The notes under the pieces were generated by a model. That model searched no databases and was not told the DNA's origin. It saw only the letters and a program-made list of their open reading frames with translations. From assembly GCA_021732845.1 (NCBI GenBank), contig JAKFUF010000087.1:1-46182 (forward strand): DNA of 46,182 nucleotides. The letters run 5' to 3'. Source of the DNA: Planctomycetaceae bacterium (GTDB taxonomy: Bacteria; Planctomycetota; Planctomycetia; Planctomycetales; Planctomycetaceae). This document shows, in pieces, positions 1-8,806 of this stretch. The position numbers were made by a program, and so were the translations under genes. Each line of letters begins with the position of its first letter. Within the stretch, counting starts at the first letter, position 1.

Positions 1-2072
1 GCAGGGACGGCAGGGACGGCAGGGGCGGCGGGGACGACCGCTGCGACAGGCACAGGACGAGCAACAGCGATCTCTGGTGTTGCCGCTTCGGCAGTGGCCG
101 CAGGGGGCGGCGCGGCGACGGGTGCTGTGGTTGGATTTGCCGGCACCTTGGCGGTTGGCTTCGGCGTTCCCGCATTCAGGCCTGAAAAAAACGCGGTCAG
201 GTTATCGTCTGGTTCGCCTATGGCCTCCGCCGGGCTGGCCACGGCGGCTTTCGCCGCCGGTGCCGCAGGTTCCGGCTGGCGGATCACCGGTTCTGATTTG
301 GCGACCTTGGCCGCTGCTGTCACGGGGGCGGCGACCGGAACGATCGGTGTGGCAGCAACTGGAGCAGCGGTCGGGGGGACGGCGGCAGTCACGGGGCTGG
401 CCGCGACTGGTTTGACAACATCCGACTTGGCCGCACTTCGCTCGGGGGCTGTGGCGGCGATCTTTCCCGAACCCGGCTTCGCGGCCACGGTTCCATTGAC
501 CTTGGCTGAATCTGAAGGCTCGGCCGCGATGGGAACCTTGGCAGGCTGGGGTGCCGAAGTAGGCTTGGTGCCAACCGAAGTTTCGGCCAGACTGCTGAAA
601 AAACTGGCGAGTTCCGCGTCTCCGTGCGCGGCGACCTGGCCAGCAGGCTTAATGGCCGATTTTGGTTTGGCCGGCGGTGCAGAGGCAACAGGAGTGACGG
701 GAGGGGCTGCCGGAGCTTTCGGTGGAGGTTGGACAGGCTGCGGTGCCGGTTGCATGCCCGATTTCGAAGCTTTCGAGACTCCCGAGGCCGGCGGAGTCGC
801 TGCCATGTTGCTAAAAAACGCCGCCAAGGCCGGGTCAATCTCCGCAGCAGCCGGTTTCGTCGCAGCGGCGGGTGTTGGAGCCGGCGTGTCCGATTTCGCA
901 CCGGGAGTGATCGTTGAGGGCTTTTGTGCGCTGCCACTTTGGGACAGCCGAGTATTGGACCCCGAAGCAGGCGTGTCGCCACCCGACATTGTCCCGGCCG
1001 CGATGACGGGATTCATGTCGCTCCACTCGGTCCCGCCGTTCTCGGTGAGCCACTGTTGCAGGGCGAGGGCCGTTTCACGCGCGGTCTGGTAACGGACTTC
1101 CACCTCCTTGGCCATCATCTTGTCACAGATGGCGATGATGCTGTCGGGAACATCCGGCCGGTCCTTGCGAAGCGACGCGGGCTCTTTCTGCTGATGCGCG
1201 AGCAGCCGCATGGCCATCGTGCCGTCCGGAAACGGCGGGTGCCCCGTGAGCAGGAAATACAGTGTGCAGCCAAGACTGTAGATGTCCGAACGGATGTCGA
1301 CATTGTGGCTGTCGCGGGCCTGTTCGGGCGAGAGGTAGTCGGCGGTGCCGAGTACTTTCTCGTCGTGCTGGATGGTGAGCGAGTTCTCTTCACCCTCGTT
1401 AAAAAAACGGGCCAGCCCCAGATCCAGCAGCTTGATCGTTCCCTTGTCGTCCAGCAGCAGGTTGCCCGGCTTGATGTCGCGGTGCACCATGCTGGCCTTA
1501 TGAGCGGCCGAGAGGCCGTCGGCGGCCTGCCGCATGTACTCGCACGCCTTCACATACGAAAGCACCCCGTTTTGCTGCACCAGCTCCATCAGGTTCTTGC
1601 CGGCGACGTATTCCATCACCAGAAAGTGGTTCTTGCCGTCGACATCGACATCATACGCCCGGACGATGTTTCGATGGTCGAGCGCCGCGACCGCCTGGGC
1701 CTCGCGGTGGAACCGCTGCAGATAAGAACTGTCTTCGACGCGCTGCTGCGGCAGGATTTTGATGGCCACCCGCCGCCGCATCAGCACATGCTCGGCAAGG
1801 TAGACCGAGCTCATGCCACCGGTTCCCAGCAGCGACAGGAGCCGGTATTTTCCGAGGAAAAACCCCTTGTGCTTCCCGGCCAGCAGCTTTTCCGCCTGCC
1901 AGCGGGTCAGGGAGTTCTTGGCGATCAACTGCTCCGCCAGCACCACTGGGTCTTCAATGTTTTGTCCGGCTTCCTGGAACCCCTTGCAGAGTTTTCGCAC
2001 CTGCTCCAGATCGATCAAGCCGCTTTGCTTGACGAGGTTGAGAAACGACTCGGCGGAGAGTTTCGTCGACAT
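1..2072 (-). CDS. Serine/threonine protein kinase with long Ala/Pro-rich tail (3' end cut by window edge)
   Basis: This is a Hanks-type kinase that should phosphorylate Ser/Thr on unknown partners. 690 residues are visible and the frame is open to the window edge, so the C-terminus is missing. Residues 1-75 form a helical pre-kinase region ending in FFLGKYRLL, a form I know from other planctomycete kinases. The kinase domain spans about 75-345: glycine loop GTGGMSSV (83-90), Lys105, Glu124, HRDIKPGN with catalytic Asp199, DLG with Asp217, and the APE-like SPE near 248. From about 350 the protein is an Ala/Pro/Lys-rich, low-complexity tail with no hydrophobic membrane segment in the visible part. 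A DxxLxxFFSxL/M motif recurs in the tail at 413-423, 485-495 and 622-632. The ATG at 2072 is chosen because the planctomycete N-terminal region begins there. The kinase call is firm; substrate and full length are unknown. Confidence 0.93.
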   Translation of the reverse strand, partial: MSTKLSAESFLNLVKQSGLIDLEQVRKLCKGFQEAGQNIEDPVVLAEQLIAKNSLTRWQAEKLLAGKHKGFFLGKYRLLSLLGTGGMSSVYLAEHVLMRRRVAIKILPQQRVEDSSYLQRFHREAQAVAALDHRNIVRAYDVDVDGKNHFLVMEYVAGKNLMELVQQNGVLSYVKACEYMRQAADGLSAAHKASMVHRDIKPGNLLLDDKGTIKLLDLGLARFFNEGEENSLTIQHDEKVLGTADYLSPEQARDSHNVDIRSDIYSLGCTLYFLLTGHPPFPDGTMAMRLLAHQQKEPASLRKDRPDVPDSIIAICDKMMAKEVEVRYQTARETALALQQWLTENGGTEWSDMNPVIAAGTMSGGDTPASGSNTRLSQSGSAQKPSTITPGAKSDTPAPTPAAATKPAAAEIDPALAAFFSNMAATPPASGVSKASKSGMQPAPQPVQPPPKAPAAPPVTPVASAPPAKPKSAIKPAGQVAAHGDAELASFFSSLAETSVGTKPTSAPQPAKVPIAAEPSDSAKVNGTVAAKPGSGKIAATAPERSAAKSDVVKPVAASPVTAAVPPTAAPVAATPIVPVAAPVTAAAKVAKSEPVIRQPEPAAPAAKAAVASPAEAIGEPDDNLTAFFSGLNAGTPKPTAKVPANPTTAPVAAPPPAATAEAATPEIAVARPVPVAAVVPAAPAVPAVP

Positions 2073-2292
2073 GAAAAACAACCTGGTCGGGTGGCAACGC
2101 CAGAACGGGTCTGACCGACTTTTCGGTTCCTGGGCGACGTGCGGAACCGTCCCGGTGCTTCACTGGAATGAGGGTATCACCCGCGGAAGCGGGTTTCCAG
2201 CCTGTTCCCGGCGATCCGGGCGGTTCCATTTCAAGAGATGCTGTCTTTAACCCCTGCCCCCTGCCCGAACTGCGCTCTGCCGGGGTCAAGGC

Positions 2293-2985
2293 TCACTCCA
2301 CCACCAGGACAAAGACATTTCCCGGTCCGTGGACCCCCGTCGTCAGCTTGAGTTCGATGTCGCCCGTCTTGCTCGGTCCGGTCACCAGGGCAATGTTCGA
2401 CGGCAGGTCGGCCTTGCGGGTTTCCAGCGCCCTGAACAGGTCAAACAAGTCGGGCACGAGCTGGCTGGGTTCGAGAATTGCCAGATAGCGCGGCGGCAGC
2501 AGGCTGACCACGCGGCCCTGGCCGCGCTGTGAACACAGTGCCAGCGTGCCGGTCTCCGCCACCGCATAATCGGCGCTGGTGATCCCCAAGTCGGCAGCGA
2601 AGGCGGTCGTCCACCGCGATTCTTCCGACTCGGCGGCGAGCGTATCCCATGTTGTCGTTGTGACGCCCGCAGCCGCATAAACCGTTGACAGTTCCAGCCG
2701 CTCCAGCAGCGGGTGTCGCCATTGAATCACCCGCTGAATTGGCGCTCCACCGCCAGTATCGGCCAGGAACTGTGCCAGGAATTTACGTGCTGCCGCCGCT
2801 CCCGTGACCCGCGTGCCGCGACCGCCCACGGCAGTCCATTCCGCGAGGAATGAAGCCACGAGGTCTGTGCCCCCTCCCACGTAGGCCGTCTCGGCGGTCG
2901 CCAGCGGATTGACCGCCACGCGGTAGGCCCGGCCTTTGGCAGTCGCTTCACGAATCCGATTCAGGAAGGTGGCGCGGTCGGACAT
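2293..2985 (-). CDS. LUD domain protein (LutC/YkgG family)
   Basis: This 230-residue protein belongs to the LUD family, whose LutC members work with the iron-sulfur proteins LutA and LutB in L-lactate oxidation. The fold is recognisable from the N-terminal MSDRATFLNRIREA, the central AVAETGTLAL segment typical of LutC, the LLPPRYLAIL strand, and the closing NIALVTGPSKTGDIE followed by GVHGPG. No lutA or lutB is visible nearby, and the neighbours are a kinase and carA, so the lactate role is inferred from the family only. The ATG at 2985 gives the normal LutC N-terminus. In-frame ATGs at 3036 and 3066 would add up to 27 residues that do not resemble the family. No Shine-Dalgarno site precedes any of them. 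Confidence 0.87.
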   Translation of the reverse strand: MSDRATFLNRIREATAKGRAYRVAVNPLATAETAYVGGGTDLVASFLAEWTAVGGRGTRVTGAAAARKFLAQFLADTGGGAPIQRVIQWRHPLLERLELSTVYAAAGVTTTTWDTLAAESEESRWTTAFAADLGITSADYAVAETGTLALCSQRGQGRVVSLLPPRYLAILEPSQLVPDLFDLFRALETRKADLPSNIALVTGPSKTGDIELKLTTGVHGPGNVFVLVVE

Positions 2986-3115
2986 GGAGGGGAATGACTC
3001 AATGACCAATGAAGCAATGACCAAACCTGCCGCCATGCGTCTCTTAAGCGTCAAAACCGGAGTCATGTCCCGAGACTGGCAGGAATTGAGTGGCAGTCTT
3101 GAGAGAGGGGGTTAT

Positions 3116-3434
3116 GACAGGATTGGAAGGATGAAACAGGATACGAGAGGATCTTGTGATTGACGGTTCCGACAAAAGTCCCGTCTCTGAATTTGATGCA
3201 ATTTCAAATTTCAGATTTCAAATTTCACAGTAAAACGCTATTTCGCAATATTCGCTCTGCGGGGGAGAAATTGCGTTCGGACCATGGAGTCTCAGCCGAC
3301 AGTTCGATGTGGCCGCACAGACTGTGAAATTTGAAATTTGAGATTTGAAATCATCTTTTGTCGGACACCTCATGTTTGAGATTGGATTCAAACATATCCT
3401 TCTTTCATCCTCTCCCATCCTTTTTCATCCTGTC
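3116..3434. repeat. Outer inverted repeat of AGGATGAAA-type units around repeat locus A
   Basis: The left arm (3116-3153) and right arm (3396-3434) are imperfect reverse complements built from degenerate units such as GACAGGATGAAAAAGGAT. They enclose the palindromic element at 3168-3365. A second pair of similar arms is at 21918-21946 and 21992-22020. The stretch between the LUD gene and carA holds these repeats and no credible gene. Confidence 0.75.
3168..3365. repeat. Palindromic element A with 11-bp terminal inverted repeats
   Basis: The element begins TCCGACAAAAG (3168-3178) and ends with its exact reverse complement CTTTTGTCGGA (3355-3365). Inside, an AAATTTC-rich arm (about 3201-3230) is matched in inverted orientation by 3321-3350. 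Bases 3160-3213 match 15233-15286 with about 5 differences in 54, and the right end resembles the right half of that second copy. AAATTTCACAGTAAAACGCT (3220-3239) recurs with one change at 21873-21892. No coding capacity is visible. It looks like a non-autonomous MITE- or REP-like element; that class is inferred. Confidence 0.75.
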
Positions 3435-3494
3435 CCATGTCCCATGTCCTGGCTATCTCCCATCAACCCGATGCTCCCGCCCCCGCTGCGTGAA

Positions 3495-4622
3495 TCACCG
3501 CAGCATCTGCAGAAACTCACCGAACAGGTACTGGCTGTCGTGGGGACCGGCGGCGGCCTCGGGGTGATACTGGACCGCAAAGGCCGGGACATCCTTCAAC
3601 CGGATCCCTTCAGGAGTCTGGTCGTTCAGGTTTTGGTGTGTGACTTCCACATTGCTCGGCAGTGTCTTCGCATCCAGTGAAAAACCGTGGTTCTGCGTGG
3701 TGATCTCCACCCGCCCGGTTTTGTGATTCACGACCGGCTGATTCGCGCCGCGATGGCCGAACTTCAGTTTGTAGATCTCCGCGCCGGCTGCCAGTCCCAG
3801 CAGTTGCTGGCCGAGGCAGATGCCAAACACCGGCTTCTTGCCCAGCAACCCCTTGATCGTGTCGATCGCGTAGTCCAGAGGGCGGGGGTCGCCGGGGCCA
3901 TTCGACAGGAACACGCCATCCGGTTGATGCTCCAGCACTTCTTCTGCGGTGGAGGTGCCGGGAACCACAGTCACGCGGCAGCCCTGGCTGCACAGGTGCC
4001 GCGCGATGTTCCACTTCATCCCATAGTCAATCGCCACCACATGCGGTGGCTTGGCGAAGCCTGGGGCCGCATTGACCGGGTACAGAGTCGCCAGTGTCCC
4101 CAGCCGTTCACCCCAGTTGTACGCCGCGTCCGGCATGACCTCACGAATCAGGTCGCGACCGACAAGCCCCGGACTGGCCTGAGCCTTGGCGATCAGCGAG
4201 GCGTCGTCCAGATCCGTCGTCGAGAGCACACCGCGCATCGCACCACGGATGCGGATATGCCGCACCAGGGCCCGGGTGTCGACGCCTTCGATCCCGATCA
4301 CCCCGGCGTCGCGCAGGTAGCCATCCAAGTCCTGCTCCGAGCGGTAGTTGCTCGGCTTGCGGCACAGTTCGCGGATCACGAACCCCTGAAGAAACACCTT
4401 GCCGCTTTCGGCGTCGACGGCGTTCACACCGTAATTGCCGATCTGCGGGTAGGTCATCGTCACAATCTGGCCACAGTACGAGGGATCGGTCAGGATCTCC
4501 TGATACCCGGTCATGCTGGTGTTGAACACCACCTCGCCGTCGACTTCGCCGCTGGCTCCAAACGCCAGTCCAGAAAAGACTTTGCCATCTTCCAACGCCA
4601 GCTTCGCGGTTTGTTCGCTCAC
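3495..4622 (-). CDS. carA: Carbamoyl-phosphate synthase small (glutaminase) subunit
   Basis: CarA hydrolyses glutamine and channels ammonia to CarB to make carbamoyl phosphate for arginine and pyrimidine synthesis. The 375-residue length is normal. The N-terminal CPSase small-chain domain covers about 1-150, with FNTSMTGYQEILTDPSY and TYPQIGNYG. The class I glutamine amidotransferase domain covers about 190-375, with SNGPGDP, the nucleophile Cys269 in GICLGQQLLG, and His353 and Glu355 in QYHPEAAAGPHD. The catalytic triad is complete. carB is not in the window. The gene diverges from the pseudouridine synthase gene, and the 119-bp gap between them should hold both promoters. Confidence 0.97.
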   Translation of the reverse strand: MSEQTAKLALEDGKVFSGLAFGASGEVDGEVVFNTSMTGYQEILTDPSYCGQIVTMTYPQIGNYGVNAVDAESGKVFLQGFVIRELCRKPSNYRSEQDLDGYLRDAGVIGIEGVDTRALVRHIRIRGAMRGVLSTTDLDDASLIAKAQASPGLVGRDLIREVMPDAAYNWGERLGTLATLYPVNAAPGFAKPPHVVAIDYGMKWNIARHLCSQGCRVTVVPGTSTAEEVLEHQPDGVFLSNGPGDPRPLDYAIDTIKGLLGKKPVFGICLGQQLLGLAAGAEIYKLKFGHRGANQPVVNHKTGRVEITTQNHGFSLDAKTLPSNVEVTHQNLNDQTPEGIRLKDVPAFAVQYHPEAAAGPHDSQYLFGEFLQMLR

Positions 4623-4741
4623 GGTAATTTGTCAGACCTCTGAAAAGGGATGAGACCTGAAGATATCTGGACCGGTGGGAGATGACAAATCACATACCCG
4701 TGACTTACGATTCTTTAAAACTCGTCTCTCGCTGCAAAACC

Positions 4742-5476
4742 ATGTCTGAAGAACCGTTGAGATTGTCCAAACTGATGGCCCAGCGCGGCTTGTGTTCGCG
4801 CCGCGAGGCTGACGCCTTCATTGAACGCGGATTAGTGTTCGTCGATGGAGTGCGTGTCTCGACGCTTGGGGTCAAGGTCCTGCCCACGCAGATTGTGACG
4901 CTGGATCCGCAAGCCACGCGCGAGCAGCAGGGGCTGGCAACGATTCTGCTGAACAAGCCCATTGCCTACGTCTCGGGCCAGCCGGAAGAAGGCTATCTGC
5001 CAGCGGCCTCGCTGATCACCGCCGAATCCCAATCGCCCGAGTGGCCTTCGCAACCGCTGAAGCAGGACCACTTCCGCGGGCTTGCCCCTGCTGGCCGGCT
5101 CGACATCGATTCCCGTGGCCTACTCGTCTTTACGCAGGACGGGCGGCTGGCGAAGCAACTGACCGGCGAAGACTCCGAGCTGGACAAGGAGTATCTGGTC
5201 CGCGTTTCGGGCACGCTCGACAGCACGGGGCTCAGCCGCCTGCGGCACGGCTTGGAACTCGACGGCCGCCCCCTCAAACCCGCGCACGTCGAGTGGCTTA
5301 ACGCCGACCAGCTCCGCTTCATTCTCCATGAGGGCAAAAAACGCCAAGTCCGCCGCATGTGTGAGGCCGTCGGCCTCACCGTCACGGGTTTGAAACGGGT
5401 CCGCATCGGCAGGGTGATGCTGGGAAAACTGGCCGAAGGCCAGTGGCGGTTTTTACAGCCAGGTGAGGTGTTTTAA
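4742..5476 (+). CDS. RsuA/RluB/RluE/RluF-family rRNA pseudouridine synthase
   Basis: This enzyme isomerises a uridine in rRNA to pseudouridine. An N-terminal S4 RNA-binding domain ([20 protein letters not shown] and onward to about residue 65) is followed by the synthase domain. The catalytic-Asp motif is [18 protein letters not shown], and the C-terminal signature is [23 protein letters not shown] followed by RIG. The order and motifs match the RsuA-type family, closest by eye to RluF. Which uridine is modified cannot be told. The ATG at 4742 starts 244 residues just ahead of the S4 domain. An upstream in-frame ATG at 4682 would add 20 residues without similarity to the family. Confidence 0.93.
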   Translation: MSEEPLRLSKLMAQRGLCSRREADAFIERGLVFVDGVRVSTLGVKVLPTQIVTLDPQATREQQGLATILLNKPIAYVSGQPEEGYLPAASLITAESQSPEWPSQPLKQDHFRGLAPAGRLDIDSRGLLVFTQDGRLAKQLTGEDSELDKEYLVRVSGTLDSTGLSRLRHGLELDGRPLKPAHVEWLNADQLRFILHEGKKRQVRRMCEAVGLTVTGLKRVRIGRVMLGKLAEGQWRFLQPGEVF

Positions 5477-5510
5477 GCGTTTTCGCGAGCAACCGTGACA
5501 TCAGGATACG

Positions 5511-6008
5511 TCACTGAGCTTCCGGTGCCGGCTCCTGGCTGGCTGCGGCAGGGTCTGACGCGGCGGGTTCAGGCGCGGTCGCCTCTGGCACCTCAGCTTC
5601 AGCGGCAACCGCTTCAGGTTTGCCAACCGTGATGAAGAACGTGGGGTGGATCCCGACCTCGATCGCCTGTTTTAACAGGGCGCTGGTGAAGGTTAGCGGT
5701 GTGCAACCCAAGTCGGGATCGATCCGGACCGGAAGGGAAAGCACAAATTCCTGAACCCCTGCCGTTTGCCCCAGTTCCCGCAGCGCGTCAGTGTTTGCCT
5801 TCAAAAACTCGGTGGCAATCTGGAACTGCTCTTCGAGAGTGTGGCTCTCGCCCTGCCCAAGTTCGACGCTCAGCCCGCTCGTTGTGATCTCGCCGCCTTC
5901 GGTGACATCGCCAGTCCGCCACACACTCGTCGGCTGCAGGGTCGTGGACAGGAGACAGGCGTCGACATCAAGTTCAGGCCCTTGTGCGAGGATCGCAAAT
6001 TCATTCAT
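5511..6008 (-). CDS. DUF4279-like protein of unknown function
   Basis: This is a 165-residue protein with no signal peptide or membrane segment. Residues 20-40 contain TTLQPTSVWRTGDV, which resembles the LGLxPTxxWRxGD signature of DUF4279 proteins, and the ending HPTFFITVG of the domain also fits. After about residue 130 it becomes a Glu/Ala/Pro-rich tail that is probably disordered. DUF4279 has no established biochemical role; some members occur near polymorphic toxin loci, but nothing of that kind is visible here. The family assignment is by motif only. The gene ends just after the convergent pseudouridine synthase gene and diverges from the glycosyltransferase gene. Confidence 0.6.
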   Translation of the reverse strand: MNEFAILAQGPELDVDACLLSTTLQPTSVWRTGDVTEGGEITTSGLSVELGQGESHTLEEQFQIATEFLKANTDALRELGQTAGVQEFVLSLPVRIDPDLGCTPLTFTSALLKQAIEVGIHPTFFITVGKPEAVAAEAEVPEATAPEPAASDPAAASQEPAPEAQ

Positions 6009-6227
6009 GGCGTGACTCGTGACAGTCCAATAAATGTCTGTTTAGCAGGATTGTAGCGAAATCCGGGCGCAGGTGGCGTGTCACCGTCAAAATTGGCAGC
6101 GAAATGCCTTGGATCATCGCGGTTGCCCGTCCTTGGCAAAAAATTCGTCTCGTGTCGGTCGGAACAGCATGGTAAATTCCCCGCCCTTCAGGTTTTGGCG
6201 TGATTTTCGTACCTGCAGTGATGTTCA

Positions 6228-7877
6228 ATGGGCCATTGCGAACTGGCAGCCCCCACGCGTAAACGGCGTCCAGCCGCCGCTTCGCTACCGCTGGACGTAA
6301 AGCCCATCGCACGTGCCGTGGGCGTGTTCGATCTGGCCACTCCCGCAACGCTCAAATCCGTATGTTTCGCCTTCCTTACGCTGGGAGTCTTCTGGCGGTT
6401 GGTGCGGTACACGCTGCAGTTTCCCATCTGGGGAGACGAGGCGTTTGTCTGTTTGAATTTTCTCGACCAGAACTACGCCGCCCTGATGGGACCGCTCAAG
6501 TGCGGACAGGTGGCTCCCCTGTTGTTTCTGTGGGGAGAACTGGCGGCCTACCAGTGGCTCGGCGGCTCTGAACTGGCGGTGCGATTGATTCCGCTGCTGG
6601 CAGGCCTGGGTTCGATGTTTCTGTTTTACCGACTGGCCTGGCGCACCCTGCAGCCCTTGGCCGCGACAATTGCGGTGGGCATTCTCGCCGTGGCCTACTG
6701 GCCCGTGGCGATGAGCAATACCGTCAAACCGTACTCCCTCGATCTGCTGATGGCGCTGGCCCTGCTGGTCCCCGCCGTCGAGTGGCTTAGGCAGCCAAGC
6801 CAATCCCGCTGGTTGACACTGCTCACCGGCCTGTGCCCGCTGGCGATTTTCAGTTCCTATCCGGCGGTATTCGTCGCCGGTGCCGTGAGCCTGGCGATCC
6901 TCCCCGAGTTGTTGCGCAACGCGCGGCGGCTCGACTGGGCACGCTACGCTGTGCTGAACCTGGTGCTGGTGGGAGCTTTTCTGCTGCATTTCGGCCTGGT
7001 GGCGACACGGCAGTTGAGTCCCGAGTCGGGAAGGCTGGAGTCTTATCTGCAGAATTACTGGTCGGATGGTTTTCCATCGGCGAACATCGGCGAATTCGGT
7101 CCGTGGCTAGTGCGAATTCACACGGGCCGGATGTGCGCCTACCCGATCGGTTCGTCCAACGGCGGCAGCGTGATTACAACGCTGCTGTTCGTCGTGGGGT
7201 TGGTCCGGCTCGTCCGCCAGCGGCACGCGAATACCGGATTGCTGGTGCTGTTGACCGCACCGTTCATTCTGAATTTCGTGGCGGCTGTCATGGGAAAATA
7301 CCCTTACGGCGGATGCTGCCGGTTGTCGCAGCATCTGGCTCCGGCCATCTGCCTGCTCGCCGGTTGGGGACTGTCGACCGTGATCGAGCAATGCTCCCGC
7401 ACCAGCCAGGACCAAAGGCGCTGGGTCGTGGCTTTGTGCATCGCCCTGGCTCTGGTTCCAGCCGTCGGCATGGCCCGCGATTTCTACAAGCCCTATAAAG
7501 ATCTGCGGGTCCTGCACGCCCGCGAGCGGTTCCAACAACTGCTCGCCCGCGTTGCGCCCCATGACCGAATCGTCGTCTTGTGTCCGCCCGATCAGGTGGA
7601 CCCGGTCCACCGGTGGCTCCTGTCCCAGTACGGCAACCGGATTGCATGGGACAGCCAGCCGGCCGCGGAATCCAACAAACCCGAACAAACAGTGTGGGGG
7701 ATCGATTTCCACGGCGCCGCCTCACCCGACCTGCAAGCGATGCACTTCGGGCAATACAGCCTGCAACATGCCGAGGTTGAGTGCCGCGTGTATCAGCGCG
7801 GCCGGTTGCAAAGATCATCGCGATTTGACCTGTCACAAGTCTCTAGCACGAACCACGCCGGCGGGGCAGTTCCATGA
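6228..7877 (+). CDS. GT39/ArnT-like multi-pass membrane glycosyltransferase (GT-C fold)
   Basis: The 549-residue protein has about ten hydrophobic segments from residue 45 to 440, then a soluble C-terminal region. The loop after the first membrane segment contains FPIWGDEAF with Asp70-Glu71, the acidic pair typical of the PMT/ArnT class (PMT_2), where the first-loop Asp is catalytic. Such enzymes move sugars from polyprenyl-phosphate donors to lipids, proteins or glycans outside the membrane; the acceptor here is unknown. The next gene overlaps by 4 nt (ATGA), which suggests coupled translation. The first 40 residues before membrane segment 1 are long and basic, so a later start is possible. 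Confidence 0.85.
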   Translation: MGHCELAAPTRKRRPAAASLPLDVKPIARAVGVFDLATPATLKSVCFAFLTLGVFWRLVRYTLQFPIWGDEAFVCLNFLDQNYAALMGPLKCGQVAPLLFLWGELAAYQWLGGSELAVRLIPLLAGLGSMFLFYRLAWRTLQPLAATIAVGILAVAYWPVAMSNTVKPYSLDLLMALALLVPAVEWLRQPSQSRWLTLLTGLCPLAIFSSYPAVFVAGAVSLAILPELLRNARRLDWARYAVLNLVLVGAFLLHFGLVATRQLSPESGRLESYLQNYWSDGFPSANIGEFGPWLVRIHTGRMCAYPIGSSNGGSVITTLLFVVGLVRLVRQRHANTGLLVLLTAPFILNFVAAVMGKYPYGGCCRLSQHLAPAICLLAGWGLSTVIEQCSRTSQDQRRWVVALCIALALVPAVGMARDFYKPYKDLRVLHARERFQQLLARVAPHDRIVVLCPPDQVDPVHRWLLSQYGNRIAWDSQPAAESNKPEQTVWGIDFHGAASPDLQAMHFGQYSLQHAEVECRVYQRGRLQRSSRFDLSQVSSTNHAGGAVP

Positions 7878-8344
7878 AACTGACAGGTCTGACGCCGATC
7901 TTGAACGTCGCTGATGTGGGCGCAAGCCTTGCGTGGTTTGAAAAGCTCGGCTGGACGCGCTGCTGGACCTACAACGATGGCGGTCCCATCGCCGCAGCCG
8001 CCGCGGCGAATGAACACGGGCCGGCTAATTTTGCGGCTGTTGGTTCAGGGGAATGCGAGATCTTTCTGTGCCACAACGGTCAGGGTTCGCGCGGCAGCAT
8101 GGCGCCGCGGCATGGCGATCATGATGACACTGGCGGCGTCTGGATGAGCTGGTGGCTGGCTGAACCCAGCGAGGTCGACGCCGTGCATCGTCTCGCCCAA
8201 CAGCATGGCGTTTTCGTCGCCTGGCCTCCCACCGACGAGCCGTGGGGCGTACGGGAGTGCCGGATCGTGCATCCCGATGGCCACACCTTTCGCATCAGCG
8301 CGCCGCTTCCCTGGACCGGTTCAGGCTCCAATGCCGATCAGTAA
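7874..8344 (+). CDS. VOC superfamily (glyoxalase/bleomycin-resistance-like) protein
   Basis: The 156-residue protein has the vicinal-oxygen-chelate fold. It opens with LTGLTPILNVADVGASLAWFEKLGW, the first beta-alpha unit of the fold. The second half has WWLAEPSEVDAVHRLAQQHG and WGVRECRIVHPDGHTFRIS, the usual C-terminal unit with a likely metal-ligand position near the end. VOC proteins range from metalloenzymes to drug-binding proteins, and the substrate cannot be told. Its start overlaps the stop of the glycosyltransferase gene by 4 nt, and its stop lies 2 bp from the stop of the convergent exbD-like gene. Confidence 0.9.
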   Translation: MKLTGLTPILNVADVGASLAWFEKLGWTRCWTYNDGGPIAAAAAANEHGPANFAAVGSGECEIFLCHNGQGSRGSMAPRHGDHDDTGGVWMSWWLAEPSEVDAVHRLAQQHGVFVAWPPTDEPWGVRECRIVHPDGHTFRISAPLPWTGSGSNADQ

Positions 8345-8346
8345 CG

Positions 8347-8766
8347 TCACTCCGGCATGACGGCGAACTGAAATTGGGTGATGCCAAGATGGGCACACTG
8401 AACCAGCAACTGTTCGATCACCCGGTAGGGAGCGCGGCGATCGGTGCGGACGCGAACCTCCAAGCCGGCAGCTCCCGCCTGGGCGATCTTGGCCTGAAGC
8501 ATCGCCCGCACGTCCTCGGCGTTCACGCTGTTGCCCCCGACCATAAACTCCCCGGCGGAATTCACCGTCACTACAAACCGCCGCGTGGCTTCCGCCTCTT
8601 CCTGCTCGCCAGTCGACGCTACAGGAAGTTTGACACCATCACCCGCGTCCGTCCGCGCCAGGTGGCTCGCAGCCAGGAAGAATATGATCAACTGAAACAC
8701 AATGTCGATCAGCGGCGTGATGTTAAACTTGAGCCCGCCGCTCCGTGCCCGCCGTGGAATTTTCAT
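8347..8766 (-). CDS. ExbD/TolR-family biopolymer transport protein
   Basis: ExbD-type proteins form the proton channel of energy-transducing complexes with ExbB/TolQ. This 139-residue protein has a short basic N-terminus, one transmembrane helix at about 14-34 containing the key channel Asp21 in FNITPLIDIVFQLIIFF, and a periplasmic domain ending in YRVIEQLLVQCAHLGITQFQFAV. Length and motifs are normal. No exbB/tolQ or TonB gene lies beside it; the upstream genes on the same strand are an unknown protein and an NfeD-like membrane protein. Its partner must be encoded elsewhere or outside the window. Confidence 0.92.
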   Translation of the reverse strand: MKIPRRARSGGLKFNITPLIDIVFQLIIFFLAASHLARTDAGDGVKLPVASTGEQEEAEATRRFVVTVNSAGEFMVGGNSVNAEDVRAMLQAKIAQAGAAGLEVRVRTDRRAPYRVIEQLLVQCAHLGITQFQFAVMPE

Positions 8767-8806
8767 GACGCCGTTCCATGTCTAAAGCTCATGGCAATCC
8801 CGCGAT

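Noticed and set aside
94-2114. Long plus-strand frames (332 and 396 codons) opposite the kinase gene
   Set aside because: They are antisense shadows caused by high GC content and the Ala/Pro-rich tail; the minus strand has a complete set of kinase motifs.
7107-7836. Long minus-strand frames opposite the glycosyltransferase gene
   Set aside because: Antisense shadows; the plus-strand frame has membrane helices and the WGDE motif.
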